Shown piece after piece: positions 35,311 to 44,390 of a stretch of 64,000 nucleotides of DNA (its first letter is position 1; the number at the start of each line of letters is the position of its first letter). Below the pieces are notes generated by a model. It searched no databases. It saw only the letters and a list, made by a program, of their open reading frames with translations, and was not told the origin of the DNA. Source of the DNA: Poriferisodalis sp965208485 (lineage in GTDB: Bacteria; Actinomycetota; Acidimicrobiia; Acidimicrobiales; Poriferisodalaceae); the NCBI RefSeq assembly GCF_965208485.1, contig NZ_OZ242344.1:1054001-1118000 (forward strand). Direction: 5' to 3'. Made by a program: the position numbers and the translations under genes.

Positions 35311-38300
35311 GACCGGCCGCCTCCCATGGCATCGAGTCCTGAGACGGGCCGATGTCGATTGCGTCGCCCTGTTCGAGGAGCCGCTTGCCAAGATCGGCAA
35401 GTACAACATGGAGAGCCCGCTGGGGGGAACCGATTTTCCCGGTCAGGTCCCCGAGCATTCGCGAGACAGCGTCTCTCACGAGCGTGTCTTCGTCTTGAGC
35501 CACGTCGACGAGTCGCACAGCCTCGCTACCAGATTGATGCGTAACGGCTATTCGCAGGGCGTTGAATGGCGTTCCTCCAACGGCTCGGTGCTCGGCGTGC
35601 AGTGCTCTGAGGCGGTTGAACGCCGCCAGCCGGCGCGGGAGCTCTGACCGCACGCTCGCCAGGTCGTCATCGCTCCACTCCGTTGGTGCCTTCTTGGCGA
35701 CCACCGTCACGACGGATGCCATCCAGTCGTAATCGTCGTCGTACACCTCGTTTGACAACGTCAAGATGAACGCGCGCATCTCGCGATCGAGTACTTCATC
35801 GACGAGACCTGCGGCCGGGCCGCTAACCGCGAGCCGCGTGCGTTCACCTGCGGAAGCGAGCAATTCGTCGCGAAGCTCGCCGATCATCACACGACAGCGA
35901 GAAGTGAGTTCGTCGATGCATCGGGCAAGCCTGTCGGCAAAAGCGTCAAATTCGCCCTTCCGTGATACCTGTCGCGTCTTTGCGCCCTTGCGACCCGGTG
36001 CGATGGGCGCATAACCGAGAGCGACGGGCAAGAGCTCAAAGAGCAAGACATCGGGCTCCGTTGCCTCGTTCAGGGCGTCTCGGACTGCGAGCGCATGGGC
36101 CGACAGATGCGACGTTCGGCGCGTCCACTGCTCAAGGCCGCGCATCCGTCCGGCTAGGTAGAGAGTTACGGCGAGCACGTTGCCAACCCGGCGACCACCG
36201 AGTCCCGCGTCGATGCCGAACCGATCCGCAAGCACGTCGAGCGCATCGCGGCGGCGGCCCGAGATGTTCGCGAAGTGCTTGATCTCGAAGTGCTCAGGGT
36301 TGCGAACCATGCGCTCGGACAGCTCCGGAGAGAGGCCGAGCTGGAAGGTGCCGTGTTCGTAGATCGCGATTCGGTCAGCTCGCGCCAACAGAGCTGCCGT
36401 GACGATGACGGGGATGACGCCGGCCTTGACGCCGTACGGCGGCAGAGCCAGCGTGAGGTACAGGTCCCGGACATTGAGTCGCGCCTTCTTCGCAGACTCA
36501 AACGCGCCCTCGATCGCCCCCCAGACCGGTGCGAAGCGAATCTGCTCAATCTGCTTGAGGCCCTCAGTGACCTTGCTGTTGCTGCGGATTCGCGGCTTGC
36601 CGAACGCCAGATCGCCGCCAACCCTTTGGGGGCGATGCAATCCTGCGTGCTTCAACGCAGCCTCGTACATCGCAACTTCGGGCCCGTAACCCTTGAGACC
36701 GAGCCGGTACTCGACGCCGTGCTCGATCATGGCTGTCAACAGGATTTTCCGAGCCTTTGCGCCTTGTGAGGTCAGATCAGAGCGATTCAGCATCTCGTTT
36801 GGCACGCGTGGTGCATACGGGTAGGCGAGGTCTGCCGCTTCCGAGAGCGGCGCGCTCCCCCGGCCTGGCCTCAGGGGCACGCCTACTCCGCTGTCGAGCA
36901 GCTTCCAGCGGCAGGCGTTAGTGCTGAATGCCTGTGAGACGGCCGCGTCCAACTGCGATCTTGCCGAGGCCAGTCGCTCTCCGACTTCGCGGCGAGCCAC
37001 CCAATCGGCCTCGACTTGCGGCGCCGTAAGCACATCGCTCAGAGCCGCTACCTCACGCGCAGCGCGATCAAGCTCGCCGACATCGTCGGGCAGAGCGACG
37101 ACAACGGGCTTGGAACGCAGATTCCATTCCTGACGCGATGCGTTTCTGGCAGCAGCAAACGAACCCAGCACCGTGTCCGACAACGTCGGAATCTCGCCTT
37201 CGGCGTTGGTGACGAGCAAGAGGTCACCGTCGACACTGTCGAGTGCAGCGGGTGGCTCAACCGTCTCATCACCATTAGCGAAGCGGCGCCTGAACAACCG
37301 AACGGTGTCGTTCTGAGCGCTGTGACGAGCAGCAACCATGGGCTCAAGCGCGTGGGCAGTCTCCAGTACTCGGTGCAATGGCTGGTCGGCGATCCGGTCA
37401 TGCGCCGCTGCCGTCAGCTCAACGACGTTGACATCAGTGCCTTGCCAGATTCGATACTCGTCAGCAAAGGCCCGGTATGTCACTAGGCCTCGCTGCTCGA
37501 GGCCGGAAAGCACCGCGCTCGATTCAGGATCGACGAGCTGAAGCACGGATGCGCTGGCCCTGACTGCGCCGGATGCAGACACCAAATTCAGCAACGCGAC
37601 CGACTTGGCGAGACGCTGCTCAGCGTCAGTAAGGCCATTGGCATCACGCAGCCGGCTCGCGATTTCCATCCATCGACTTGAGCGACCGGTGACACTCACA
37701 CCGGCACCATCGGTGCCCATGAAGTAGTCGTACACAGCCTCAGGGCCGATCGACGGGAGCTCACCTGCAGCGTCCATGTCGATGCCAGAAGCAAGCGTTG
37801 CGACCGTGCCGGACTCATTGCCAGCCAGGAATGAGAACAGCGTCCGCTCATGCTGGCCGAACCGATTGCACAGCTCGGGCAACACCAATGTCGAGACTGG
37901 ATGCAGCGGCCAACATGAAGCGATCGCAGCGGGATCGCTGAGATCGGCGATACCCGCGGACGCAAGTGCCTGCGCATGCGACTCGGCCCAATCGTCGATT
38001 CGCAGACGGATTTCTTCACCCACATCAAACGCTTGAGCGATCAACGCACGCGTCTGAGCTGCCGACTCGGTGAATGCGATGTCCACGAATCGACCTTGCA
38101 CTTTGGCCCAGTCGCGGCGTCGACGGTCATCGACATCCGCGAGGTACTCCTCGAACGACAGGTGCTGGAGCGTGACGACAAAGATCGGCAAGCCAAAGCC
38201 CTGGCCAGCTTCGGCCAGTCGCTGCAGGAGGTAGGTGTCGCTTGACTCGTTGTCGCGGGCTGCCTCGAGGTTCTTCCCGAATTCGTCGATGACGATGAGC

Positions 38301-38884
38301 AGCGGCGCCCGCGAGGCCATACAGCTTGCGATGTCCACCAGTTCGCTGACTGATGGATCGACCGGGTCCTCCTTCCGGCCTGCGCGTCGCTGAGCAAGCT
38401 TGAGCACCGAAGAAGCCGGGAATTCGGCAGAACCGGGAATCGTGCCGTGGCGACGCACCACGGCACGATGCAGCCCGCGCAATACGGTGCGCGCCACCGG
38501 TTCACGATCTGCGGTGACCAGCGCCCGATAGAAGCCGTGCGAACGGGCTTGGTGATTCGACAGTGCCTCAAGTACCGCCTCCTTGGCGGCCGACGAGGCT
38601 TCGGAGATCTTGTCGAGCGCGCGTTCACGCGCGATACCCGGCGACCCGAAGGCCGCGTCGAGCAGGAGACCCAGCGACGACTTGCCTGAGCCGTACGGAC
38701 CGGTGACGGACCAGGCGCCTCCGGCCGGCCCTGCGGCCGTGTCGGCGACACGACCTACTACGTCGAGCGCTCGCGCTGTGACGACATATCCGTCGAGGGA
38801 TTCAGCGCTCTCAGCGTCGCGTTCGAAGTTTGCCGACCGGGCGAACTGGCTTCGCACAGTCAGGACGTCGGCCAAGGTCGTCAC
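35303..38884 (-). CDS. sspC: SspC-like large P-loop ATPase
   Basis: 1193 residues; GTG start overlapping the SspB stop (GTGA). Walker A is TGPYGSGKSSLG near 60-71 and Walker B is LLIVIDEFGKN near 197. The remainder is helical with no catalytic motif recognised. Established: in Ssp systems SspC is the ATPase partner of the nickase SspB and the pyrophosphatase SspD. The length suits this role. Assignment rests on gene order and the ATPase core, not on an alignment. Confidence 0.72.
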   Translation of the reverse strand: MTTLADVLTVRSQFARSANFERDAESAESLDGYVVTARALDVVGRVADTAAGPAGGAWSVTGPYGSGKSSLGLLLDAAFGSPGIARERALDKISEASSAAKEAVLEALSNHQARSHGFYRALVTADREPVARTVLRGLHRAVVRRHGTIPGSAEFPASSVLKLAQRRAGRKEDPVDPSVSELVDIASCMASRAPLLIVIDEFGKNLEAARDNESSDTYLLQRLAEAGQGFGLPIFVVTLQHLSFEEYLADVDDRRRRDWAKVQGRFVDIAFTESAAQTRALIAQAFDVGEEIRLRIDDWAESHAQALASAGIADLSDPAAIASCWPLHPVSTLVLPELCNRFGQHERTLFSFLAGNESGTVATLASGIDMDAAGELPSIGPEAVYDYFMGTDGAGVSVTGRSSRWMEIASRLRDANGLTDAEQRLAKSVALLNLVSASGAVRASASVLQLVDPESSAVLSGLEQRGLVTYRAFADEYRIWQGTDVNVVELTAAAHDRIADQPLHRVLETAHALEPMVAARHSAQNDTVRLFRRRFANGDETVEPPAALDSVDGDLLLVTNAEGEIPTLSDTVLGSFAAARNASRQEWNLRSKPVVVALPDDVGELDRAAREVAALSDVLTAPQVEADWVARREVGERLASARSQLDAAVSQAFSTNACRWKLLDSGVGVPLRPGRGSAPLSEAADLAYPYAPRVPNEMLNRSDLTSQGAKARKILLTAMIEHGVEYRLGLKGYGPEVAMYEAALKHAGLHRPQRVGGDLAFGKPRIRSNSKVTEGLKQIEQIRFAPVWGAIEGAFESAKKARLNVRDLYLTLALPPYGVKAGVIPVIVTAALLARADRIAIYEHGTFQLGLSPELSERMVRNPEHFEIKHFANISGRRRDALDVLADRFGIDAGLGGRRVGNVLAVTLYLAGRMRGLEQWTRRTSHLSAHALAVRDALNEATEPDVLLFELLPVALGYAPIAPGRKGAKTRQVSRKGEFDAFADRLARCIDELTSRCRVMIGELRDELLASAGERTRLAVSGPAAGLVDEVLDREMRAFILTLSNEVYDDDYDWMASVVTVVAKKAPTEWSDDDLASVRSELPRRLAAFNRLRALHAEHRAVGGTPFNALRIAVTHQSGSEAVRLVDVAQDEDTLVRDAVSRMLGDLTGKIGSPQRALHVVLADLGKRLLEQGDAIDIGPSQDSMPWEAAGHG

Positions 38885-39957
38885 CGTCGTCTCCCCGGGT
38901 TGCGCTTCTGCTGCAGAGCGTCAAGACGGGTCAATGTGTCTTCCGGCTCGTCGCTGTCGGCTGAGTCGCTTGTGTAGTCCACCGGCTTATCGCCCCTCAG
39001 CCCCGCGACTGGAACTGCAGGGGTGGCGGCAAAGTGCTCGGACAGCAGATCGGCAGCAACCGCCGCCGCATCTCCTTCCCACGACAGCTGGGGTACCCCG
39101 GTGGGCGTCGCTAGGTCGAGTGAGTTCGAGGCTTCAACTGCGGGAGTCAATGCGACAAGCAGGTCGGCGGCACTCAGCTTGAAGACACTCGCCGCCGAGC
39201 CTCGTTCTGCCGCAATTCGTTCGAGCGTGATCGTCTGACCTGTCAATCCGATGCGTGCGATCCAGTCGAGCACGGCGTGCGTCGCGACCGCTGAGGCCAG
39301 AGTCGGCTTCGGACCCAGCTTGTAGCGATGGGCTCCCGTTGCCTCGGAGCGGCCGACCAGGCGCAGTTCCCGCAGTGGGCAGTCGGCAGCATCGTCGAGC
39401 GTTTCCCTGCCGACACGCGCGGTCGGTGCGTAGGTGCGCATGAATGCGCTGAGGTCTTTCTGGACTGCGGACTCGCTCGGCTCCTTCCAGTCCGGCACGG
39501 CGCGCAGCTGTGTCATGACGGTCCTGTTGAGGTCCTCCAGCTCGAACTCAACCGCATTGAAGTCGCAGAGCGCCAGCCACCAGACAGGCAACCTGCACGG
39601 CTGAGCCAGCATCCGCCAGTGCAGCAGCCACAGCGTGCCTGGGTCTTCCATCCACGGGTCCCAGCCGCCATCGCCGAACAGCGCCTCTCCGAACCGGGTC
39701 GGCACGACGATGTTCGGCTTGCGATTCGATGCCGCTTCGGGATCAGGCGTTTCCGTGACGACCTTCGCGGCCAGTCCCCAGAAGCGAATCGACCGGACCA
39801 TGTTCTTGCCGACACCCAGTCGCACCGGAGCGTCTTCGCTCGCAAACACGTAAGGGTCGCGTGACGCCGCGACGTAGGCCTTCCTGAACCAGCCGTAGCG
39901 AGGGTGGAAGGTCTCGTGGCGTGCGAACACCGGCTGTGCTGCTTCGCTCAACTGCAT
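38881..39957 (-). CDS. sspB: SspB-like DUF4007 protein (DNA nickase of phosphorothioation)
   Basis: 358 residues. The N-terminus shows DUF4007 marks: ARHETFHPRYGWFRKAY and VRLGVGKNMVRSIRFW. Established: SspB nicks one DNA strand so that sulfur can be inserted on that strand. It begins one base after the SspA stop and its own stop overlaps SspC. The last 50 residues are acidic then basic (NPGRRR) and probably disordered. Confidence 0.8.
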   Translation of the reverse strand: MQLSEAAQPVFARHETFHPRYGWFRKAYVAASRDPYVFASEDAPVRLGVGKNMVRSIRFWGLAAKVVTETPDPEAASNRKPNIVVPTRFGEALFGDGGWDPWMEDPGTLWLLHWRMLAQPCRLPVWWLALCDFNAVEFELEDLNRTVMTQLRAVPDWKEPSESAVQKDLSAFMRTYAPTARVGRETLDDAADCPLRELRLVGRSEATGAHRYKLGPKPTLASAVATHAVLDWIARIGLTGQTITLERIAAERGSAASVFKLSAADLLVALTPAVEASNSLDLATPTGVPQLSWEGDAAAVAADLLSEHFAATPAVPVAGLRGDKPVDYTSDSADSDEPEDTLTRLDALQQKRNPGRRR

Positions 39958-39958
39958 G

Positions 39959-41137
39959 TCATGCCACCTCGGAGGTCATGAGGCGAACGTAACGAACGGC
40001 TGTGACAACCTCTCGGGCGGCGACTTCGATTTCGGCAGCAGTCGTGAAGCGGCCAAGGCTGAACCGGACCGACTCAAAGGCCGCATCCCGCGAGAGCCCC
40101 ATCGCCGTCAGCACGGGCGAGGGCTCGATGGCGCCCGTGCTGCAGGCGCTCCCCGCCGACGCTGCGACGGGATCCATGTTCACTAGCACAGCGTCAGCGT
40201 CTGCTCCGCTGAATCGCAGGTTCGCGGTGTTGGGCAGGCGTCGCTCGACATCGCCGTTCTGCACGACGTCTGCCAGCTCGCCTTCCAGCGCGGCCACGAA
40301 CCGGTCACGCAACGCGCCCAGTCGCTCGGCCTCGGTCGGCTGCTCATCGCCAGCGATCTCGGCTGCGACTCCCAATCCGACGATTCCCGCCACGTTCAGT
40401 GAGCCCGAGCGAAGGCCGCGTTCATGGCCGCCGCCCCACACTGCCGGACGCAAGGTCGCGAGCGCCTCCCGGGTTCCCACCAGCGCTCCCACGCCCGTCG
40501 GACCGCAGACCTTGTGGCCGCTGAGCGAAACGAGATCGCACCCCAGCGCCGTCATATCGAACGGCAGGCGACCCACCATCTGCGTCGCGTCACAGTGGAA
40601 GAGCCCACCGGCTTCGTGAACCAGGTTGGCAATCTCGGCGATCGGATTCAGGACGCCCGTTTCGCTGTTGGCGGCCATGACCGACACCAGCAGCCCGCCC
40701 TCGGTCGCCTGCACCATGCTTACCAGCGCCTCCAAGTCGACGAAGCCGCCCGGCGTCACGGGCGCGATCTGCAGATGGCAGCGGCCGGCTGCGGCGAGCG
40801 CCTCGGCCGTCCGACCCACGGATGCGTGCTCGACCGCCGAGGTCACGAGTGTCGATTGGGCGCGACTCAGGGTCTCAGAATCAGCGGCAGCAAATCCGCC
40901 GAGCGCCAGATTGTTGGCTTCTGTCGCGCCCGCAGTGAAGATCACCCCACTGGGTGACCCACCCACAAGCTCGGCCACTTGTTCGCGAGCGTCGCTGACA
41001 GCAGCATCCTGCCGCCGGCCGAACCGATGAGCCGACGATGCGTTACCGAACCCGTCGGTCATGGCCTTCGCCACCGCTTCGGTCACCCGCGGATCGCAGG
41101 GTGCGGACGCGTTGTAGTCGAGATAGATCTCGTTCAC
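39959..41137 (-). CDS. sspA: SspA/DndA-type cysteine desulfurase
   Basis: 392 residues, GTG start, first gene of the operon. The pyridoxal-phosphate lysine is in SGHKVCGPTG, the PLP-aspartate region is LFHCDATQMVG and the catalytic cysteine is in GSACSTGAIEPS. It takes sulfur from cysteine as a persulfide. IscS has the same chemistry, but no isc or suf gene is nearby, whereas sspBCD follow directly; so delivery to SspD is the inferred role. The promoter region lies upstream at 41138-41325. Confidence 0.88.
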   Translation of the reverse strand: MNEIYLDYNASAPCDPRVTEAVAKAMTDGFGNASSAHRFGRRQDAAVSDAREQVAELVGGSPSGVIFTAGATEANNLALGGFAAADSETLSRAQSTLVTSAVEHASVGRTAEALAAAGRCHLQIAPVTPGGFVDLEALVSMVQATEGGLLVSVMAANSETGVLNPIAEIANLVHEAGGLFHCDATQMVGRLPFDMTALGCDLVSLSGHKVCGPTGVGALVGTREALATLRPAVWGGGHERGLRSGSLNVAGIVGLGVAAEIAGDEQPTEAERLGALRDRFVAALEGELADVVQNGDVERRLPNTANLRFSGADADAVLVNMDPVAASAGSACSTGAIEPSPVLTAMGLSRDAAFESVRFSLGRFTTAAEIEVAAREVVTAVRYVRLMTSEVA

Positions 41138-41325
41138 TCAAGACCCCGGACCGGTAGCGGCATCAGCCTTGCGGCGAGCGTAGCTCAAGCACCTCCGCAA
41201 CCCATGGACCCCATGAATTTCGCATTGCCCATGCCGAACAGCCAGTTTCCAAACTCGAGAGTGTGACGAACCTCAACGACGGAGCGGGAAACCTGTTCGG
41301 AAATGACGCGACGCAGCGACACCCC

Positions 41326-41719
41326 TCAGAGTGCGATTGCCTCGGCGTCCACTGCCTCGCGCTCCTCGTCGGTCATGCCGCCATCAGTGGCAGCGTGCAC
41401 AGGTGCGTTGAGCAATTGCTCCAGTTCCATCTACAAGTCAGCGACTATCGAAGAGGCTCGCCCCGGGAACTGCGGTGATCAGAACGTCGATGTCACTGTC
41501 GTTGCGCGCTTCCCCACGAGCGACTGATCCGACAACGCGCACGTTGCTGGCGCCCTTGGCGTGCGCGATCTCAACGACCCGGCGGCGGCTACGCAGCACT
41601 CGGTTCAGCAGGTCCGCGCTCTCGGCGCTTGCGCATGGCTCCAGGAAGTGCTTCAAGCTGGGCTGCAGCACAGCGGTAATCGACGGCGCGACGGGCTGCG
41701 CTTCGATGAATCTGTCCAA
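41326..41719 (-). pseudogene. MNT-type nucleotidyltransferase, frameshifted
   Basis: The first part ends VRVVGSVARGEARNDSDIDV, the GSxxRGE...DSDID motif of minimal nucleotidyltransferases, then SLFDSR and a stop. In another frame the sequence continues MELEQLLNAPV and ends AEAIAL at 41326, as the family does. One frameshift and a TAG codon separate the halves. A HEPN partner that usually follows is not recognisable downstream. Confidence 0.65.
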
Positions 41720-41797
41720 AGCAGGGCAAGCTCTATCGGTGGGCGAACTCCATTGGTGGTTGCGAGTGATCGGTCATGATGGCCGGTCTTGGAGTAC

Positions 41798-41925
41798 TGC
41801 AACCTTCGTGCGAGTGACGGCACATGCACCGACGGAATCGACAGTCCGCCGAGCACGACGGCGCGCGAGGGATGGCTCGCATCAGGCTTACCTGAGTGAT
41901 CGAGGAAGAGAAGACGCGTGCTCAC
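41798..41925 (-). pseudogene. DUF3800 protein, N-terminal stub
   Basis: From GTG 41925 the frame reads STRLLFLDHSGKPD, then RAVVLGGLSIPS, matching the start of DUF3800 proteins (LLFxDESGDP), a family of RNase-H-like fold common in defence islands. After about 42 residues the similarity ends, and the expected catalytic C-terminal part is absent. The following DNA is the start of the MNT pseudogene. Confidence 0.5.
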
Positions 41926-42028
41926 CGTACTTGTCGTGGTGCATCCCGAGGTCGGCTGGCGAAGTCAGGACGCTAGTTCCTGCGTTGCGGATCCGAGCCG
42001 GAATTTCGGCGCAAGAAAGCACCCCAGC

Positions 42029-42128
42029 AGGCAGCTGAAGAATGCGCCAAATCGCGGAATCGCCAAGGCAGAACCGCAGGTCAGAGAGTTGCAGGCACGC
42101 TCGAAACTGCCTTCTTCTTCAGCAGCCT
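42029..42128. repeat. 100-bp inverted-repeat element (dispersed family) at a gene end
   Basis: AGGCAGCTGAAGAA (42029-42042) and TTCTTCAGCAGCCT (42115-42128) are inverted repeats with one mismatch. The core CCGCAGGTCAG (42074-42084) and the AAATCGC..GATTC.. segment align along the length with the reverse complement of the element at 21456-21562. The right arm contains the TGA stop of the HTH-nucleotidyltransferase gene. Confidence 0.65.
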
Positions 42129-42691
42129 GCCAGCGGGTGTTCCTTGATGTGCGCGACGAATGGCTCCGGCGCGTCGGAGTCCCAGCTCGTCTGATCAATC
42201 ACGACGGGGTTGATATCAACTCGAAGGTCCTGCTCCACCTTGCGGCAAGCCTGGCGGATCGTCCGCAGCGACGCCGTGCCGATCACTGCAACGTCGACGT
42301 CATTTGGGAACGGACCCGGTTCACCTTCGAGTCGCGCAGCCCACGAACCGAATACGAACGCCTCGTGGACTCCGTCGATCCCCCGAAGCGCATCGCCGAG
42401 GCGTCCCACCACGCCGACGGTTTGCATGAGGATGGAGCGCAGTTCGGGCGCCCACGGGAGGCTCCAGTTGGGGCTGACCAGCCTGTTGCGGCCCAGTAGG
42501 CGAGTCACCACGAGACCGTGCTGCTCCAAGCGTGCTACTTCTCGACTTGCGGTTGCCTGCGCGACGCTTGCGCGTTCCGCGAGTTCCCCGATGGAGACCT
42601 CTGCACCAGTGCCCGCAAACAGAACGCCGAGGAGACGAAACTGCTGGTCGGACCTGAAGAGCGGAGCCAGAGCCGGCGCTGATTCACTCAT
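42119..42691 (-). CDS. HTH-nucleotidyltransferase fusion protein
   Basis: 190 residues. An ArsR/MarR-like winged helix (about 15-70; ELAERASVAQATASREVARL) is fused to a nucleotidyltransferase domain (about 95-170) with AFVFGSWAARLEG and NDVDVAVIG. Such proteins are seen as antitoxin-like or solitary regulators. A strong promoter with an overlapping inverted repeat suggests it represses itself. Its last residues and stop come from an inserted repeat element, so the C-terminus may be altered. The natural partner is not identifiable. Confidence 0.75.
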   Translation of the reverse strand: MSESAPALAPLFRSDQQFRLLGVLFAGTGAEVSIGELAERASVAQATASREVARLEQHGLVVTRLLGRNRLVSPNWSLPWAPELRSILMQTVGVVGRLGDALRGIDGVHEAFVFGSWAARLEGEPGPFPNDVDVAVIGTASLRTIRQACRKVEQDLRVDINPVVIDQTSWDSDAPEPFVAHIKEHPLAGC

Positions 42692-42697
42692 ACAATC

Positions 42698-42729
42698 GAT
42701 TATATCATCGAGAATGTGAGATGATAATC
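42698..42729 (-). promoter_or_regulatory. promoter with overlapping operator for the HTH-nucleotidyltransferase gene
   Basis: On the minus strand a perfect -10 TATAAT (42699-42704) lies seven bases before ATG 42691, and TTATCA (42722-42727) is at 17-base spacing as -35. GATTATATCATC (42698-42709) and GATGATAATC (42720-42729) form an inverted repeat covering both boxes. This fits a leaderless, autorepressed gene. Confidence 0.65.
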
Positions 42730-42740
42730 CCTGCTAATTG

Positions 42741-42861
42741 AACGGATGTAGAACGGGAATAGAACCAGCAGCGATAGTCCATAGCGCGAAACCGCAGGTC
42801 AGGACGCTGTTGCGAACACTTGTAGGTACCCCGAATAGAACCGGAATAGAACGGGGTAAGC
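42741..42861. repeat. dispersed repeat, copy left of the AlbA-type ATPase gene
   Basis: Contains CCGCAGGTCAG at 42792-42802, followed by GAACACTTGTAGGTACC and two direct copies of GAATAGAACCG-type iterons (about 42833-42854); a further GAATAGAAC lies at the left side. The same units flank the right side of the gene at 44437-44574. Confidence 0.6.
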
Positions 42862-42995
42862 GAGAACGCAGGATCGCGGACTCGTCGGCGGGGATCATCC
42901 GCGGATGACTGTGCAACCGACATGAGCGGGTGCAGCCGTCGCCCGCGCGACCTGGTGCCGCGGACCGATCAGCGCTGCGGCGATACTGGCAGGCG

Positions 42996-44390
42996 ATGAC
43001 GCCCGAGGAGATTGAGCGCCTCGCTCAGCGAGGCGAGTCCGAGACCGTCGAGTTCAAGGCGACCACGGGCCAGCGGCACGAGGCAGTCAAGACGCTCTCG
43101 GCGATGCTCAACGGCCGGGGCGGCCAGGTGATCTTCGGGGTCAACCCGAAGGGCAACGTCACTGGCCAGCAGGTAGGCGAAGACACCCTCACTGACATCA
43201 CCAACGCATGCCAGGAGATTCACCCGCGGTATCCCCCGTCGATTGATCGAGTCCCTCTCCCCGACTGTGCCGGCCGCGAGGTCATCGTGGCAGGGGTTCC
43301 GTCCGGCACGCGCAAGCCATACGCCTATCGCGGTCGTCACTATGTGCGCGCTGGGGCTGCGACCCTCGACATGCCCGAGGAGACCCAGTTGTCGCTGGTG
43401 CTGGAACGGGTTCACGGCACGGCGCGGTGGGAACTCGAGACATCGGGACTCGGCTTCGAAGCAGTCGACGAACGCGAAGTGCAGCAGTTTCGAGACGACG
43501 CCATAGCAGCGGGGCGTGCTGCTTTCGATGCAGATGCCTCGGTGCCTGACGTGCTGCTGGCGCTCGGCCTCTTGGATGGCGAAGGCTTGCCGAACCGTGG
43601 TGCCATCGCGCTCTTCGGACGTGTCGGGGAGTTAGGCGGTCGCTACCCGACACTCGGCTGCCGGCTCGTGGTCGTGGACGGCACAGAGCTTGCAGACGAG
43701 CTCCGCGACGATGTGCTCGTGAACGACAACGTGTACGCCTCACTGCGCAAGGCAATGGCGTTCTGCGACCGGCACTTGAGTTGGCGTACACAGATCGGCA
43801 GCGGCCTGCAGTCCGAGACCGACTCGGAGATCCCGCGGGCCGTCGTGCGTGAGGCACTGGCCAACGCCTTCGGCCATCGCGACTACGCAGTTGCCGGACT
43901 GGTGCAAGTACGGCTGTATGCCGACCGCCTCGAGGTGTCGTCGCCCGGTCAGCTGCATTTTGGCCTCACCCCCGCTGACCTGTACGTGCCGCACAGTTCG
44001 CACCCGTGGAATCCGGTGATGCTCGGCTGCCTGTACCGGCGAGGCATCGTCGAGCAGCTGGGCTCGGGAACGTTGCGCATGATCCGAAGGTGCGCCGAGG
44101 AAGGCCTCGGCCGCCCGGTCTTTGTGGCCGGCGCTGCGTCGGTCGCCTGCAGCGTGCCGCGCTGGGGACACTGGCTGAGGCCGGACGGGACGAGCGTGGA
44201 GGTCTCCAAGCTCGAAGCGGCGGTGCTGTCGGCGCTGATCGTCGGCCCTGCTTCGCGGGGCGAGCTTGCCGATGCGCTCATGGCCGATGCAGCCGACGTG
44301 CGCGAAGCGCTCGTCGAACTGCGAGAAATGGGCCTCGTTCGGGTCGAGGGTCACGGCCGAGGTTCGTTCTGGCTGCTCGACACTCCCTGA
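42996..44390 (+). CDS. Schlafen/AlbA-2 domain ATPase-like regulator
   Basis: 464 residues from ATG 42996 (frame open from GTG 42930). The AlbA-2/Schlafen domain (1-120) shows GESETVEFKATTG and GRGGQVIFGVNPKG. A GHKL-like ATP-binding domain follows (about 270-390) with EALANAFGHRDYAV and GIVEQLGSGTLRMI. A winged helix (about 405-460) ends the protein. Such proteins are called ATP-binding regulators; some act in defence. It stands alone between two groups of short repeats, with no obvious operon partner. Confidence 0.75.
   Translation: MTPEEIERLAQRGESETVEFKATTGQRHEAVKTLSAMLNGRGGQVIFGVNPKGNVTGQQVGEDTLTDITNACQEIHPRYPPSIDRVPLPDCAGREVIVAGVPSGTRKPYAYRGRHYVRAGAATLDMPEETQLSLVLERVHGTARWELETSGLGFEAVDEREVQQFRDDAIAAGRAAFDADASVPDVLLALGLLDGEGLPNRGAIALFGRVGELGGRYPTLGCRLVVVDGTELADELRDDVLVNDNVYASLRKAMAFCDRHLSWRTQIGSGLQSETDSEIPRAVVREALANAFGHRDYAVAGLVQVRLYADRLEVSSPGQLHFGLTPADLYVPHSSHPWNPVMLGCLYRRGIVEQLGSGTLRMIRRCAEEGLGRPVFVAGAASVACSVPRWGHWLRPDGTSVEVSKLEAAVLSALIVGPASRGELADALMADAADVREALVELREMGLVRVEGHGRGSFWLLDTP

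Noticed and set aside
39959..41137. IscS of an Fe-S cluster operon
   Set aside because: Same enzyme fold, but no isc or suf genes are near, while DUF4007 and PAPS-reductase genes follow without gaps.
42786..42860. LexA/SOS box in GCGAACACTTGTAGG
   Set aside because: Actinobacterial boxes need a GAAC-N4-GTTC palindrome; only the left half is present here.
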